A stretch of DNA of 13,500 bases from Glandiceps talaboti (lineage: Eukaryota > Hemichordata > Enteropneusta > Spengelidae): positions 17,288,709-17,302,208 of the forward strand of contig NC_135565.1 in NCBI RefSeq assembly GCF_964340395.1. The letters run 5' to 3'. A program made the translations under genes and the position numbers. How positions within the stretch are numbered: position 1 is the stretch's first letter; each line of letters opens with the position of its first letter. This document shows, piece after piece, positions 1 through 10,474 of this stretch. The notes beneath the pieces were generated by a model that was not told where the DNA came from, did not search any database, and saw nothing but the letters and a program-made list of their open reading frames with translations.

Positions 1-1553
1 TAAGTTATATCTAGTAATCCCAGGTTTGAGTTCAGTCATTTATTTGCAAGTAATCGTTAAGTAAGCTTCAGTAAGTAGAATACTGCAAGTACCTTAAATA
101 TCAGACAAATATTTAATCCTGTATGTATTAACAAGTTGAGTAGAATTGTGGTATATCCTGGACAAATATTTCACTTTTAACAAGCTTTCACAATGTTGTT
201 TTTTGTTACAAATAATGATAAATGGATTTGGTTACGATATATCATTATAGAAAAAAAACCACAGGTGTGTGCAAAATCTTGATTTATCTTCTTGTCATCC
301 AAAATGAACAAGATGAATTAATATCCACCTTATGGCTTTATTTATACGCCCTAGAACGCCTTCAACTTTAACAACCTAATTCATCTTGTTAGATTGGTTC
401 AGGTTCATTTCTGATAATAATCAATACATTATACATCATCTACAGGGAATAGATAGTCATCGTATTATTATTTACACCGTCAGCAGATGGACCATACCAC
501 CCTCACACATAAATAACTGATTTAAAAACATGATATCGTTGCTTGATAAGACGCAAAGAACAAATATATGAAATGACCCTAACCTTTTCACATTATCAGT
601 ACTGCAGGGATTCTGTACGATATCTTGGGATTTTGATGTTTTGTGCGGTGTCGATCTAAAACTCACGATGCAAGGACAGAGATAAGATAGGGGGATCATA
701 GGCGACTTGATTTATGCTACGTTTAGCAATCTGTGTCTGGTGTACAGCTGAACGACTAATCTAATGTAGCGTCTGCTTTGTTTGAAAAGGACAAGCTCCA
801 CCGTGTCTGGGAAAGAAAGTGTAGGTGGCAAAAGTCTGAAATGAGATCCCCAAAAACATGTGGAAATGCAATTTATATGCAATTTTTCCCGTTTCCTATA
901 AATTAATTCTTTCGTCAGCAAATCTGCGATGCATAAGGACAGAAATAGCGGTACACTCTTTGTCGTCAAGAGTTAGCATTATACTGTTCCAAACACTCAT
1001 ATTTGTAGTCAAAAAGGCAAACGCATTTCTTTGATCAACACAACCAGTTACACTAAAAGCTATCAAAACACAGGATGCTCTCATCTGATACAATATCATA
1101 TAACCAAGATGTCTAGGGATGAGATATTTTAGAGACCAAATCCCTCAAAATACAAATTGTTTAATCTCCAGCACGAAATCGTTGTCAACTCATGTCGCGT
1201 TCATTTTTACGTTCTTATTAAGTAAATTGCTGCGTTGAACCCATTTATGCTGTCTGACATTGGATTGTGTATATCACGCACCTAAATATCTATATATGTT
1301 GACAAAGAGTTCACTACGAATGTTAGTTCAAAAAACTTGAAAATACTCAGGAGTACTTTTTGTGATGACGTCACATGATTATTATTCATCGTCTGAAATA
1401 ACATATTCATTGCATCCATATGATGTGACACGAAAAGTTCCATTTAAATCACTGTAGGGGGAAAATTCAATCATTTTCTAGAACGGAAATTCAATTGAAT
1501 AACTCTATTTTAATCCACGTCCTTTTCTTCCTTTCTTTCTTTTCTCATTTCAG
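1..1553. other. Upstream region, no coding gene seen
   Basis: No coding exon is recognised; the open frames on the minus strand at 472-1099 have no family features. It should hold a 5'-UTR exon or the last part of an upstream intron, because of the splice acceptor at 1551-1553. Possible donors are GTAAGC at 61 and GTAAGT at 71, but nothing proves an exon there. TATATA-like sequence occurs near 1290. A 14-base inverted repeat lies at 307-320 and 377-390. Confidence 0.5.
1366..1373 (+). promoter_or_regulatory. Perfect CRE palindrome upstream of the first coding exon
   Basis: TGACGTCA, the CREB/ATF consensus, lies 207 bases before the start codon. Perfect copies also occur at 1635-1642 (inside the signal-peptide exon), 5723-5730 and 7532-7539. 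CREs are known regulators of CALC genes in mammals. Occupancy here is unknown. Confidence 0.35.
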
Positions 1554-1667
1554 AGTTAGAATTAATCACAGGATGAATAGCCTGGCAGTACTTTCACTAG
1601 CACTCTTAGCCACCCTTTACGTCACTTGTCTTGTTGACGTCACGGTTGCGTACGATGATAAAAATTC
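1554..1667 (+). CDS. Exon with start codon and signal peptide of the calcitonin-type precursor
   Basis: Coding starts at the ATG at 1573 and runs 31 codons plus two bases (TC) to a GTAAGT donor at 1668. The first 26 residues form a typical signal peptide: a short polar start (MNS), a hydrophobic core (LAVLSLALLATLYV), then CLVDVTVA, where signal peptidase would plausibly cut before YDD. This sends the precursor into the regulated secretory pathway. The ATG is preceded by 19 bases of leader, and just before that by a long pyrimidine tract ending in CAG at 1551-1553. The exon is therefore probably not the first: a 5'-UTR exon should lie upstream. The final codon is split (TC then G, Ser) and is completed by the exon at 3031. 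I chose this ATG because it gives a complete signal peptide joined in frame to a propeptide and hormone. Confidence 0.85.
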
Positions 1668-2141
1668 GTAAGTACACTTATGTTGAAATTTCTTTATGTA
1701 AGCAAATTGCTTTGAAAGTTGACTTTTGAACTGTGTTAGTTTAACACAGAAACTAGAAAAGTAGAATTTAATGGTTTAAATGGAGTGAGAATTGCTCTAT
1801 TACATACATTGTGTACTTGTAAATGTTATTTTTTCCGATTTGTTTTAAAATTCATTGTTGTTAGCAAAGCTGTATATGAATAAAAATAGGAGCAATATAT
1901 AGTCTAACCCGTTTACATCAAGATCATTTGTGATAATGAACAACATTTGTATGAGTTTCGACCTTACTCAAGAATAAATCTAATGATTGATCAATCGATA
2001 AATGAATGAATGAATGAATGAATGAATGAGTCGACCGACCGATCAATCCATCCATCCATCCATCCATCCATCCATCCATCCACCCACCCACCTATCCACC
2101 CATTCATCCATCAATCCATCCATCCATCCATCCATCCATCC

Positions 2142-2190
<49 letters not shown>

Positions 2191-3030
2191 CCAATCAAAT
2201 CATAGAGTGACAGAAGTAAAGTTAATAAGTTCTGTTCAGTTATCCTCAGAAGGCTGTAGAAAGTAAACGCTTTCAGGTTCTGTCTATATGTATTAGCTGT
2301 CGGGTTTTTCCGAACGTAATTCCAATAGCAATTTATTCTAAGGATAGGGCACAACCATGTGAAAAAGAACGCCCACCACATGACACAATTGGTAATTGGG
2401 TTCACGCAATAAACAGTTGGTAGAAATTCAAAGTGTCTTGGGAGTTGTCTTGCTGTGAATAATGTGGTGAATTGAGTTTGATGGAGATAAGTAAAGAGTT
2501 TAAATAAACATTACAAGTAACATTCGAAGACCCCCTCGTAAATGAGGATTATATATAAACGTATGATCTTAATCTTAAATGGATAAAATACGCAAATTAG
2601 TTAATAGATATACCAAAGCTGTGTTATTGTTCAAGAGCAATATACAACGAAACAGTGCCGCCTCAAAGTTGCAATTTAGCAAGATACTCTCATATTTTGC
2701 GATGTAACCATAACAAAAATAACTATAGCAATATTGTTATGCATCCATAATCATATAAACGATTGTTTAGCACGTTATATAATATTACAGCTTAAAAGCG
2801 GGCGTTTGATCCTTCTGACCGAGAGGGATGGGGATGGGTTATCCATATGTGCGAGTATCCTAAGACAGGCACAGAAGCATAGATCTGGACAGTTTATTCA
2901 ACACTTGGGCGATACTTTTTTGGCGACAATTCTAAAGAGTTTCCGAATGTATTTGGACGAATAATAATAATAATTATTATTAAATACACAATAACTACCA
3001 TGGCATTTACTTCTACTTAACATTACACAG
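1668..3030 (+). other. Intron 1 of the calcitonin-type gene
   Basis: A GTAAGT to ACACAG intron. It contains the compound microsatellite at about 1999-2197 and an AAT/ATT palindromic stretch near 2962-2981. The frames at 2022-2210 (repeat-coded), 2187-2405 (minus strand) and 2734-2964 look non-genic. Confidence 0.75.
1999..2197. repeat. Compound tetranucleotide microsatellite
   Basis: Three adjoining tracts: AATG units from about 2001, CATC (ATCC) units with a few CACC/CAAT interruptions from about 2045, and CAAT units from about 2141 to 2190. The 62-codon frame through it (2022-2210) is repeat-coded Ile-His-Pro-Ser and Ile-Asn-Gln-Ser and not a gene. Confidence 0.9.
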
Positions 3031-3147
3031 GGATGATGACGGTGCCGTAGAAATCCCGCCAAATTACTGGTCACAACAACTTGCAGAACTTACAGAACTC
3101 GTTAAGCTTGGTGAACAGGCTTTAGCAGAAAAATTAGCCAAAGAAAT
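3031..3147 (+). CDS. Propeptide exon of the calcitonin-type precursor (shared)
   Basis: This 117-base exon is bounded by ACACAG at 3025-3030 and GTAAGT at 3148. One base completes Ser from the previous exon, 38 codons follow, and AT is left over to become Met with the G of any hormone exon. The product is acidic at the start (DDDGAVEIPPNYW) and then forms a likely amphipathic helix (QQLAELTELVKLGEQALAEK). It has no cysteine and no dibasic cleavage site, so it is a spacer propeptide between the signal peptide and the hormone, as in other CT precursors. Its length is a multiple of three and both ends share one phase, so skipping it would also keep the frame. Intron 1 is 1363 bases. The intron to the nearest hormone exon is 1806 bases. 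Confidence 0.85.
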
Positions 3148-4953
3148 GTAAGTATCAGTCTATTCCATATGCGTGACCCGTGTCTCGTTCAAAATGTTAA
3201 GTGAAATGTTGTAAAGGTATTACAGAAGATTGAATACATTATAGGTAGCCTTACAAGTTTATACAACTCTCTAGACAGTTTTTGGAGAAGCTTTGAATTT
3301 CTGTTTCTGCCAGAGCCAACTACATGCTTAACTGGAGACAGTGCAAGAACTTGCAACTGACTGGGTACAGCAAATCAACACAGCATGATGGATACAACAT
3401 AAGACCCAAAGGGACAAACACTTGATTTACATAATAACATGTCTCTTTCTATTTTAGAGTACAAGTAAATTGCAATAATGGCGGAAAAGGGTTTGATCCC
3501 ATGCTGGTTTGCTGCATGCTGATGGTTATGTAATATAGATACTAACCTGTAGGGTTTTTACATGCATGATTTCTTTTAACATCTGACATAAGCATGAAAC
3601 TGGCAGACGACAGGAAACACTACTAACCTCCAGGGATTTGATTTAGTTCCAGCAGGTGTACAACACTGTGTGCTCTGTGCTGAATCTTCCTTGCGATTTG
3701 ATAAATCCGCCATCAATGAATTATGACACAACCTCAGTTGACAGTAATCAGAATGTTTCCCCATGATGCTACATGCACCAATATTAGTGCAGTTAGTTTG
3801 TTTTTTGAACAATATGCGGTGTGGCCTCTTTGGGTCATTTATCAGTTAGTTTGTTTTTTGAAAAATATGCGGTGTGGCCTCTTTGGGTAATTTATCTTTG
3901 TACACGTATCACGAATAACATTTTCATTATTCAAATAATTTTCTGGAGCTTGGCACATTACAGCCTTATTTTCAAACTAGTATTGGCAATATTACATTAT
4001 GCTTACCTCGGGCTCTCCTCCTTTGCTTACTTTCGTTCTGGGAAGTACAGTGTTGATTGCACACAAATTAAGGATGATATAAAACCCAGAGTAAACAAAT
4101 GTTAAATTTAAGGTTTTTCGACTGACATCTCTAAAACGAGAAGCCAACTTTGACATTTCTTAAAAGTCACCACTCGCAATTGCCCGAATTTGCATATCTG
4201 GTATTATCTCGTTTGTGCCAACTTTATGCTTTAAGGAGTATTACAGCATGTCTTTTGTTTTTAACTGCATAGATTTTATTCGAAACAATGGTATGCTATT
4301 GGAATCCCTAAACGTATGAGCAGATGTAATAGTAAAATGTCAGCATATTACTAAGCATAGAGTCAATGTTTGCAACGATATATATGAGACGTCATTCATC
4401 ATTGCTGCATTGATGGTTAGACTTTCGTCCTACACAAGAAATTTGTATCCAGAATATACTTGTTTAGTAATACTATTCCTAAACTTGGCCAACGTTACTT
4501 TCAATTCAAGCAACAATACAATGTAAAACAGTTAGAAAAGTATGAACAGGATGGCCTCTACATAATGCTTAGTGAAACTGGATATAGTACCAGTTTTAGT
4601 TAGGAGGTGTTTGTAATTTGTGAATGAATGTCTTAGTTATGAAAAGGTTTGAATTGGGTAAATATATAATAGCAATGGCTTACCTTATATTGGAGTATTT
4701 ATATCAGAGTGATTAAAAATTATATACATGAAACGAAAGAAATTAATAATAAATGATATTTCGTTATTGACATGCAGGGGCCAACATAGTTGAATCGTGT
4801 TGTCTATAAAATACCAACTGATATGTTAATATCTTGTTTTCCATAACTTGCATTTTGGTGTACAAATATCAATATCTCTCTGTTGGAAAGAGATTAACTA
4901 TATAGTATGAATTAAGACATCCATCACGTTCTTACCATGGAATATCATTTTAG
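3148..4953 (+). other. Intron 2 (to CT1a), no other gene seen
   Basis: A GTAAGT to TTTTAG intron for the CT1a splice form; it is longer for the other three forms. It holds a 53-base tandem duplication at 3790-3895 and TGCATG motifs at 3513 and 3563. The open frames at 3576-3812 and 3821-4105 show no family features, and part of the second is coded by the tandem repeat. Confidence 0.65.
3790..3895. repeat. 53-base tandem duplication
   Basis: Two adjacent copies begin CAGTTAGTTTG at 3790 and 3843 and run through ATGCGGTGTGGCCTCTTTGG. They differ at only a couple of positions, so the duplication is recent. Confidence 0.85.
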
Positions 4954-5137
4954 GGACAAACAGAAACGACGAGGGTGTAGCAAAGCTGCTGTTTGTGGTC
5001 CTTCAAAAGCTGCTAGACAAAAGATTCAAAACATTCCCTATCGGGGTGTATCAATGTATGGGGGAGCTGGAAACCCTGGACGAAAACGACGAACAGTTGC
5101 AGACGATCAAGCGTAGTTTGCCTGTAGTTTAGGTAGC
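4954..5137 (+). CDS. Hormone exon CT1a: calcitonin-type peptide ending in NP-amide
   Basis: The acceptor is TTTTAG at 4948-4953. The G at 4954 completes Met, 53 codons follow, and the stop is TAG at 5114-5116. Order: DKQ, cleavage site KRR, then a mature peptide of about 35 residues starting GCSKAAVCG and ending GGAGNP, then G (amide donor), RKRR cleavage and the tail TVADDQA. The two cysteines are separated by five residues (exon residues 8 and 14), the ring size of calcitonin Cys1-Cys7. Proline-amide after a Gly/Ala-rich stretch is the family's C-terminal hallmark. A GTGAGT donor at 5138 lies 21 bases after the stop, so the exon probably splices on to a non-coding 3' exon. The peptide should be secreted and act on a CT-type class B GPCR (family knowledge). 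Its closest relative in the window is CT1b. Confidence 0.88.
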
Positions 5138-5209
5138 GTGAGTAGCATTTGTCAAACGCAAGAAAAAGTAAAATGATTTGTAACTGTGATAATATTTATG
5201 TTACCGCTC

Positions 5210-5268
5210 CTAATATGCACATCCCTTTTTGTTATCTCCCCCTATTTGCACACTATGACATAATGAAG
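5210..5268 (+). promoter_or_regulatory. Conserved branch-point/pyrimidine-tract region before CT2a
   Basis: CTAAT at 5210-5214 is a branch-point candidate 55 bases before the acceptor. It is followed by a 21-base block at 5215-5235 (ATGCACATCCC, T5, GTTAT) identical to 11673-11693, then a C/T-rich tract. Surrounding intron sequence has diverged between the copies, so retention of this block suggests a role in CT2 exon recognition. Confidence 0.55.
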
Positions 5269-5458
5269 GAGAGCCTCCAAGCGTGGCAGAGGGACTGCAT
5301 GCTTTGGTTTCAGCGGCTGTGCCGCTATGGGCCATAGTAGGAAATTTTTTAACAGTAAGCAAGGGTCCGATGATACTCGTTTCGGACCAGAAAGCCCTGG
5401 AAGGAAACGACGAACAACAGAAACAGTATCTGACCCACAAGCGTAAAAAGTTGTGAGA
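5269..5458 (+). CDS. Hormone exon CT2a: second calcitonin-type peptide, ending in SP-amide
   Basis: The acceptor is ATGAAG at 5263-5268, with a long pyrimidine-rich tract before it. G at 5269 completes Met, 58 codons follow, and the stop is TAA at 5444-5446. Order: RAS, cleavage site KR, a mature peptide of about 38 residues starting GRGTACFGFSGC and ending FGPESP, then G, RKRR, and the tail TTETVSDPQA. The ring again has five residues between cysteines (exon residues 11 and 17), and FSGC recalls ambulacrarian CT peptides. Here five residues precede the first cysteine, against one in the other three exons. A GTGAGT donor at 5459 lies 12 bases after the stop. Other open frames across this segment, such as 5149-5337 and two on the minus strand, are shadows. 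CT1a cannot feed this reading frame, because its own stop comes first. Confidence 0.85.
5296..5301 (+). promoter_or_regulatory. TGCATG (Rbfox-type) motif inside CT2a
   Basis: TGCATG lies within the coding part of CT2a, across the codons leading to the first cysteine, 27 bases after the acceptor. It may be coincidental, since it overlaps constrained codons. Confidence 0.2.
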
Positions 5459-6836
5459 GTGAGTATTGGATATCGCGAAAACAGCAACAATTCCGTGTCT
5501 TAGATAGATCTTATGTACTCTTTGAATGATCGCATGGACATATGCATTTACAGACCTTTCAGGATTTCAGGACTATGCAGAAGACACTGCACTCGATACC
5601 CACCATTCACATGTATATGTAGGATCGGCACGCTTTACCTTAAATCACCCTGATTGTGTTAATAGTCATCATTGCCTCGTGTGAAGGAGGACATACCTTT
5701 ACCAAATCGAGGGTACAGGAAGTGACGTCACTGATATTTATCCTTTAAGATCACAGCCATATGTCTGTCTCACAAGTCAAACTTCACTCACAAGTTAAAA
5801 TTCATCCCAACTTTTGTTATTAAGCAACCTTCATTTTATGGTTTTTGCACAGGCATTTTACTTAATTTGTCATTATTTGTGGCACACCTCAACCAAGCAA
5901 AGTTCTGAAATCTTACGAAAGGTCTGTGATGTATAAACTATATAGCGTTCCTCTTCGTCAAGGCCTCTGACCTTCTTCAAATTGACTCCTCTCTTGCTCT
6001 CTCTGTCTCTTACTTCGTCGCATGATTATAACTCTTATTCTGTCACCGTTGCTATGTCAACGTGTTCCCTTCTCTCTACTCGTTCGTAGCTCGTGACTTC
6101 TAGATTCTAACTTGTCTCGTAGTCTCTATCTGTCACATATGGAGTGCTATCATGGAAAGCAATGGTATTGTATGTTTGTAATTCTAAGCATCATCTAACT
6201 ATTCTTTGCATGCACTTGTTGATTCTGTAATTATGTATATCTTATTATAATAATAACTGGTTGATGTTAAAGGGTCATTGTCTCCTTTTGCTCATGCGCG
6301 GACCTCAAGTAAACATTTAAAGCTAGGATTTCGTGTATACCTATGACTTAGCGGTGTCTACCAATACGAAACTTGCTATCTAATAGTCTTTGATATATAT
6401 CAATGACTTGTCATAATAAATCTAGCCTTGATTACCCAGGCCCATGAAGGAGAGCTATCCTTCCGATTACCTAAGATTATGTATTATACATAAACATGGC
6501 CTCTGAACTTGTTTCAGTTTGGATTCTATATTGGCTATTACGATAACTATAACTATCAATAACATCATATACGTTTGTGGTTGCACTGAGTTCATAAAAT
6601 GTTACGCTTGAGCTCCTTGAGACTGTTACCCTTTAACTTCTTTTGTTTAAAGAAAGCTTATCTTAATTTACTATGTTCCTTAAACGTTAATTAGTTAAAA
6701 AAAATGAATTATCCACATGCCAGTTATGATTTATATATGCCAACAATACTTTTCTAAAACATGTGTCTTTGTGATGATGATCTGTTACACCGATTTGTGT
6801 TGGAAACCCAGGATTTTGTTGGTATTTATTGGTCTG

Positions 6837-6860
6837 TTAATTAATTAATTAATTAATTAT
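6837..6860. repeat. TTAA microsatellite
   Basis: About six uninterrupted TTAA units. Confidence 0.9.
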
Positions 6861-6908
6861 AAATCCATCTTGTACATTGCCAGTTTATTGCCAGCACGCA
6901 CACACGCA

Positions 6909-6914
6909 CCCCCC

Positions 6915-6984
<70 letters not shown>
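6909..6984. repeat. C8 run followed by a 34-unit AT microsatellite
   Basis: Eight C, then 68 bases of perfect AT from 6917, able to form a cruciform. A shorter AT tract lies near 7207-7220. Confidence 0.95.
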
Positions 6985-6986
<2 letters not shown>

Positions 6987-7840
6987 AGCAATATAAACAG
7001 GAGCAGGAGTATAATTGTATGAACTTCATAGAACTACACTGTTAGTCGTCTGATGATCGTAACATCCTGAAACACTGTGTAACGGTTCCTGAGTATCTTG
7101 CTTGATAATATGTTATTTTACCGCTCTACATACATATGTATTCAGCACTCAGCATATACATTTTTTTACATATATCAATAATAATAATATCTCAGTATAT
7201 GAGATTATATATATATATATTTCATTTTGGAAATCCTACGTTTTAGACGAGCATGTATAGACATCAACTGTTTTATTTCTGTTGTTGAATATCTTTCATA
7301 CCGACGTCTTCAATAACATATGTAGAATTTCTGGCCACGAATAAAATTGTTTTTATTTTCATTTAAGGCTTTTCTGATAACCAAATTTGCATATCCTCTT
7401 TGTATTATATTTACAAAGAGTGGTTACTGTCTAATAAATTTAAGTAAAAATTATCGACATCAGAATGTATTGTGTCCCTCATAGTCCTTTATAATGCTCT
7501 TGGATTTCAGCGTTTTGTTCGCATGAAATTGTGACGTCAAATTAATCGAACTCTAACCTTTGACCTGGGCCATCGTGTATGTTATCAAAATCTGCAACTG
7601 CAGGGCATACAAGTACTTTCATGTTGTTACTCCCCGTTGTTTAAATCTACCAAATGTTCAGTGCATGCCAATTATCCATCGCTGAGAAACAATAATTTCT
7701 GAGATGAGCACTTCAGCTATTTTCCTCTATATTTACCTGACACTATTTCCTCTTCCTTTGCCCACAGGTTTTGAAGCATCAATATGTCTCCGATAGAAGC
7801 TCTCCTGCATTATGATTCGGCACACTCAGAAGTGTGAAAT

Positions 7841-7846
7841 AATAAA
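7841..7846 (+). terminator. AATAAA polyadenylation signal (proximal)
   Basis: AATAAA lies 73 bases into the candidate terminal exon. An A-rich segment follows rather than an obvious GT-rich element, so it is the weaker of the two signals. Confidence 0.3.
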
Positions 7847-8176
7847 TATTGAGAGAAAAAAAGCCTGAAAAAGACGTGAAATATTAGCCATATTAATTCC
7901 ACCAAGTCTTATTTTTTGAAAGAAAATATAACTTTCTACATTTGACACCCCAAAACTCAGTCTAATATCACATGTCGACTGTTCCGATTATAAGTCAGAA
8001 ACAAATTTTTCGACATCCAACTTCAGACAACAACTTATATAATTATATAAGTATTGAATATCGGGAAGATTATTTGATTTCATTAGCGCTCCTTATATCA
8101 TTCTTTATACCACCTTTTCAGAAGATATAGACAATGTATTTTATATTTTTTGTTCTCTATTGGAGATTTACTGAAA

Positions 8177-8182
8177 AATAAA
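8177..8182 (+). terminator. AATAAA polyadenylation signal (distal)
   Basis: AATAAA is followed immediately by a T-run and then a GTGGTTTGATGTTT-like GT-rich stretch, the usual layout of a metazoan cleavage/polyadenylation site. It would end the transcript carrying CT1a or CT2a. Confidence 0.4.
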
Positions 8183-8265
8183 GTTTTTTCCAGAAAGAAG
8201 TGGTTTGATGTTTACTTGGATCGTTAGATGCACTCCGTGTCAAGTGCTGATTGTTACAATAGTCC

Positions 8266-8286
8266 TTTTTTTTTGGGGGGGGGGGG
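8266..8286. repeat. T9G12 homopolymer junction
   Basis: A run of nine T followed by twelve G; the length is likely to be error-prone in assembly. Confidence 0.9.
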
Positions 8287-10432
8287 AAACAAAGTTGTGC
8301 AATAACATAAATATCAAATATTTTACTTCTGCTAAGAATGGTATTTTTGAGTAAAGACGTTTCATGGAAGCTATTTTCTTATATCTTGTCCTTATTTCGC
8401 CCATTTAAGTTGCTTAATTTGATGCAACATCAAATCATCTAGTGACCAAAAGCTATACACATCCCCAATGATATGAAATTTGTTGACAAACTAGTAAAAC
8501 ATAGCCCTTATCTATTGCTGAAAATCGGACACCCTCCAGATTAGTCCAGTCGATTTTAAGTGGGCAGGATAAGCCAGTCCATGTGAATGTTATCCTCTAA
8601 TTTTCAACGTCCAATATTAACCAACGGCGAATATTATATATCGAATAATTACTGGTACATGGGCTTTAATTAAGTAAGATGTTTCATCAAAATGAAGTTG
8701 TGGAAGCTTACGATTTTTTTCGGGCCGGAAACGTTACTCCTATAACTATCCTTTTTTCTACTCGTTAAATTTCTTTCTCCTTCTAGAACGGTATTTGTAT
8801 ATGTTCATTATTTGAAAACAAGAGTAAACCAGGGGCTACGATAAAACGAGTTTCGACCCAAAATGTAATTTATTACTCATCAAGAACGACCAAAAATCTA
8901 TAAAGACAGTCAATCAAACAGTCAAACAATGCTACACAGGATAAAAACTCAATATTTGAATAGAAAAAAAGTTAGTTTGATGTTTTCAATGAGAAACAGA
9001 ACTATACAAATATGAATTTCAATCTACAATATACAAATTCTAATTCGCAGTTTTTAATCTGATGTGCGGTAGGAGTTTTCATATGGAAATTCTGCTAAAT
9101 ATACTGGTTTTCATGCCACTATATACCTGTTGCTGGTTCCAAGAGGCATCGCACGTCTCCCCATACAACGGCATGTGCTGTACACACAGGGGGTTTGTAC
9201 GCGCTACTGACAGGGATGGTTTTCACATAACATTTAGCATTACAATCTTTCTGTCATTGATGGCGTCTAGTCTTTTTTTCTATGAAATCACTCACAAATA
9301 GTCAACATGTCTTTCCATAATTTCACAATGAAACTGTTATTATAAGTGTAATAAAGGCCAAACAAGGCTAGACAAAACAACATAATGCGACATCGTCTCA
9401 CGCAATGCATCTTGGAACCGGAAAACAGACAATCCCAATGGATCAATAAGCAACGAAATATATCATCACCACAAATACACATACTACTACTACAACAATG
9501 TAACATAAACATCAATGGAACGAATATTGAAATAACACCTTTTACACCCAGTGCACAGATGGGCACTCCTTTACATTCCTTTCAAATGAAGAAAGAGATG
9601 AGATGCGAAATGAACTATCATAAGATTATGCGTTCGATACTTGTTTGCTCCAGCTAAGACTTTTTACTCATTGGCTCGTCCAACTGATACGAGCTTTACG
9701 ATTTGGAAAGCCATCGTAGTAAACAAGTTTTTCAACTGTACATGTAGTAGGGTCCGCGGGCGGTTAGGGTTTGTAATGGAGTGACAATCTACACATTGAC
9801 TGCGGTGGAAGGGGGGGGGGACTAATAACGGGTGTAGTTTGCAAGAGCACCCATCGTCGATGTGCTCTCCAAAAATTTATTTCAATATCCGCTGAATAGA
9901 TAATGATGTTTCAGTGACATCACATATTGTCTAGATTGTGCATGTACCGGTATATATGTCAGTGGGAGGGGCGATGGGGATTGTATTGAGTCAGAATATA
10001 TATGAAGGTTCTAAACGGAGGGAAATGAAATGGGGGAGGGGGGCGGGGGGCCCACTACCACATTCCACCGCTACTGCATCCTACTACCCCCACAGTTATA
10101 CTATTATAATAGAACATATTAGTCAAAACTCTGCTGAGAACAATTTAATGACTCAATAGAAGAGGGAGAAAAATGCCGTAGCCCAGTCACCCGGTTAGTC
10201 TTTTGGAGGGTTGGCCCATGTTCAGCGCTGCCAATAAATCCAAACACAGGGATTAATTAATGCAGTACCTCCACACATTGACTGTGATGGGAGCAGTTGA
10301 AAACAACCATTGTGTTGGCCGCAGTAGGACATATCCACGTTAAAAAAACCATTTCATGTCTATGTGTCTATGGCATTCAGGTTTCAACCGCTCACCATCC
10401 CTTCATAGTCACGATTTGTACGTGCATTGTAT

Positions 10433-10434
<2 letters not shown>

Positions 10435-10470
<36 letters not shown>
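10435..10470. repeat. TGTC microsatellite
   Basis: About nine TGTC units, which code the Cys-Leu-Ser-Val repeat in the spurious frame at 10297-10551. Confidence 0.9.

Positions 10471-10474
<4 letters not shown>

Larger units (their letters stand above)
4940..6174 (+). repeat. Duplicated hormone-exon block, copy 1
   Basis: This block is collinear with 11394-12607. It begins with GAATATCATTTTAGGGA before CT1a, covers CT1a, the short intron, CT2a and the following intronic sequence, and ends near a matching segment at 6119-6174 (GTAGT.TCTATC, then GGAGTGCTA, then TATGGTATTGTAT-like). The last match lies 673 bases after the CT2a stop, against 662 in copy 2. Similarity is high in exons and at splice sites and patchy between, so the duplication is old. 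Confidence 0.7.
5459..7767 (+). other. Intron between the first hormone pair and the candidate terminal exon
   Basis: No coding exon is recognised. The first 0.7 kb is collinear with sequence after CT2b. It contains perfect CRE palindromes at 5723 and 7532, TGCATG at 6207 and 7662, and the TTAA, C-run and AT repeats at 6837-6984. Confidence 0.55.
7768..8200 (+). other. Candidate non-coding terminal exon (3' UTR) of the upstream hormone pair
   Basis: A strong 3' splice site, a pyrimidine run ending CCCACAG at 7761-7767, begins a segment with AATAAA at 7841-7846 and again at 8177-8182. The second is followed by a T-run and GTGG/TTTG-type sequence, as expected downstream of a cleavage site. No significant coding frame is present. 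The donors at 5138 and 5459 need a downstream acceptor, and this is the best one before the second pair. The 3' end at about 8200 is approximate. In this AT-rich DNA AATAAA occurs by chance, so the assignment rests mainly on the acceptor plus the paired signals. Confidence 0.45.

Noticed and set aside
472-1099. Three minus-strand open frames of 67-85 codons
   Set aside because: Short, overlapping, with no splice context, no domains and no biased codon use. They are typical chance ORFs.
2022-2210. Open frame of 62 codons rich in Ile-His-Pro-Ser and Ile-Asn-Gln-Ser
   Set aside because: Coded entirely by tetranucleotide microsatellites.
3821-4105. 94-codon open frame with hydrophobic stretches
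   Set aside because: It starts in the 53-base tandem repeat, lies inside intron 2 and has no recognisable family.
5312-5326. GC-rich 6-bp stem, 3-base loop hairpin in CT2a (AGCGGC TGT GCCGCT)
   Set aside because: Not preserved in CT2b, and it overlaps the constrained SGCAA codons, so probably chance.
5149-5490. Open frames at 5149-5337 (+), 5210-5440 (-) and 5242-5490 (-)
   Set aside because: They overlap the CT2a exon in wrong frames or on the wrong strand. The CT2a frame has correct splice phase, cleavage sites, cysteines and a paralogue at 11730.
8034-8051. Perfect 18-base palindrome CTTATATAATTATATAAG
   Set aside because: Low-complexity AT sequence, expected by chance in DNA of this composition.
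9062-9657. Open frames at 9062-9301 (+), 9288-9566 (-) and 9385-9657 (+)
   Set aside because: Cys-rich or hydrophobic patches look random. None has a dibasic-Cys-amidation pattern or flanking splice sites like those of the hormone exons.
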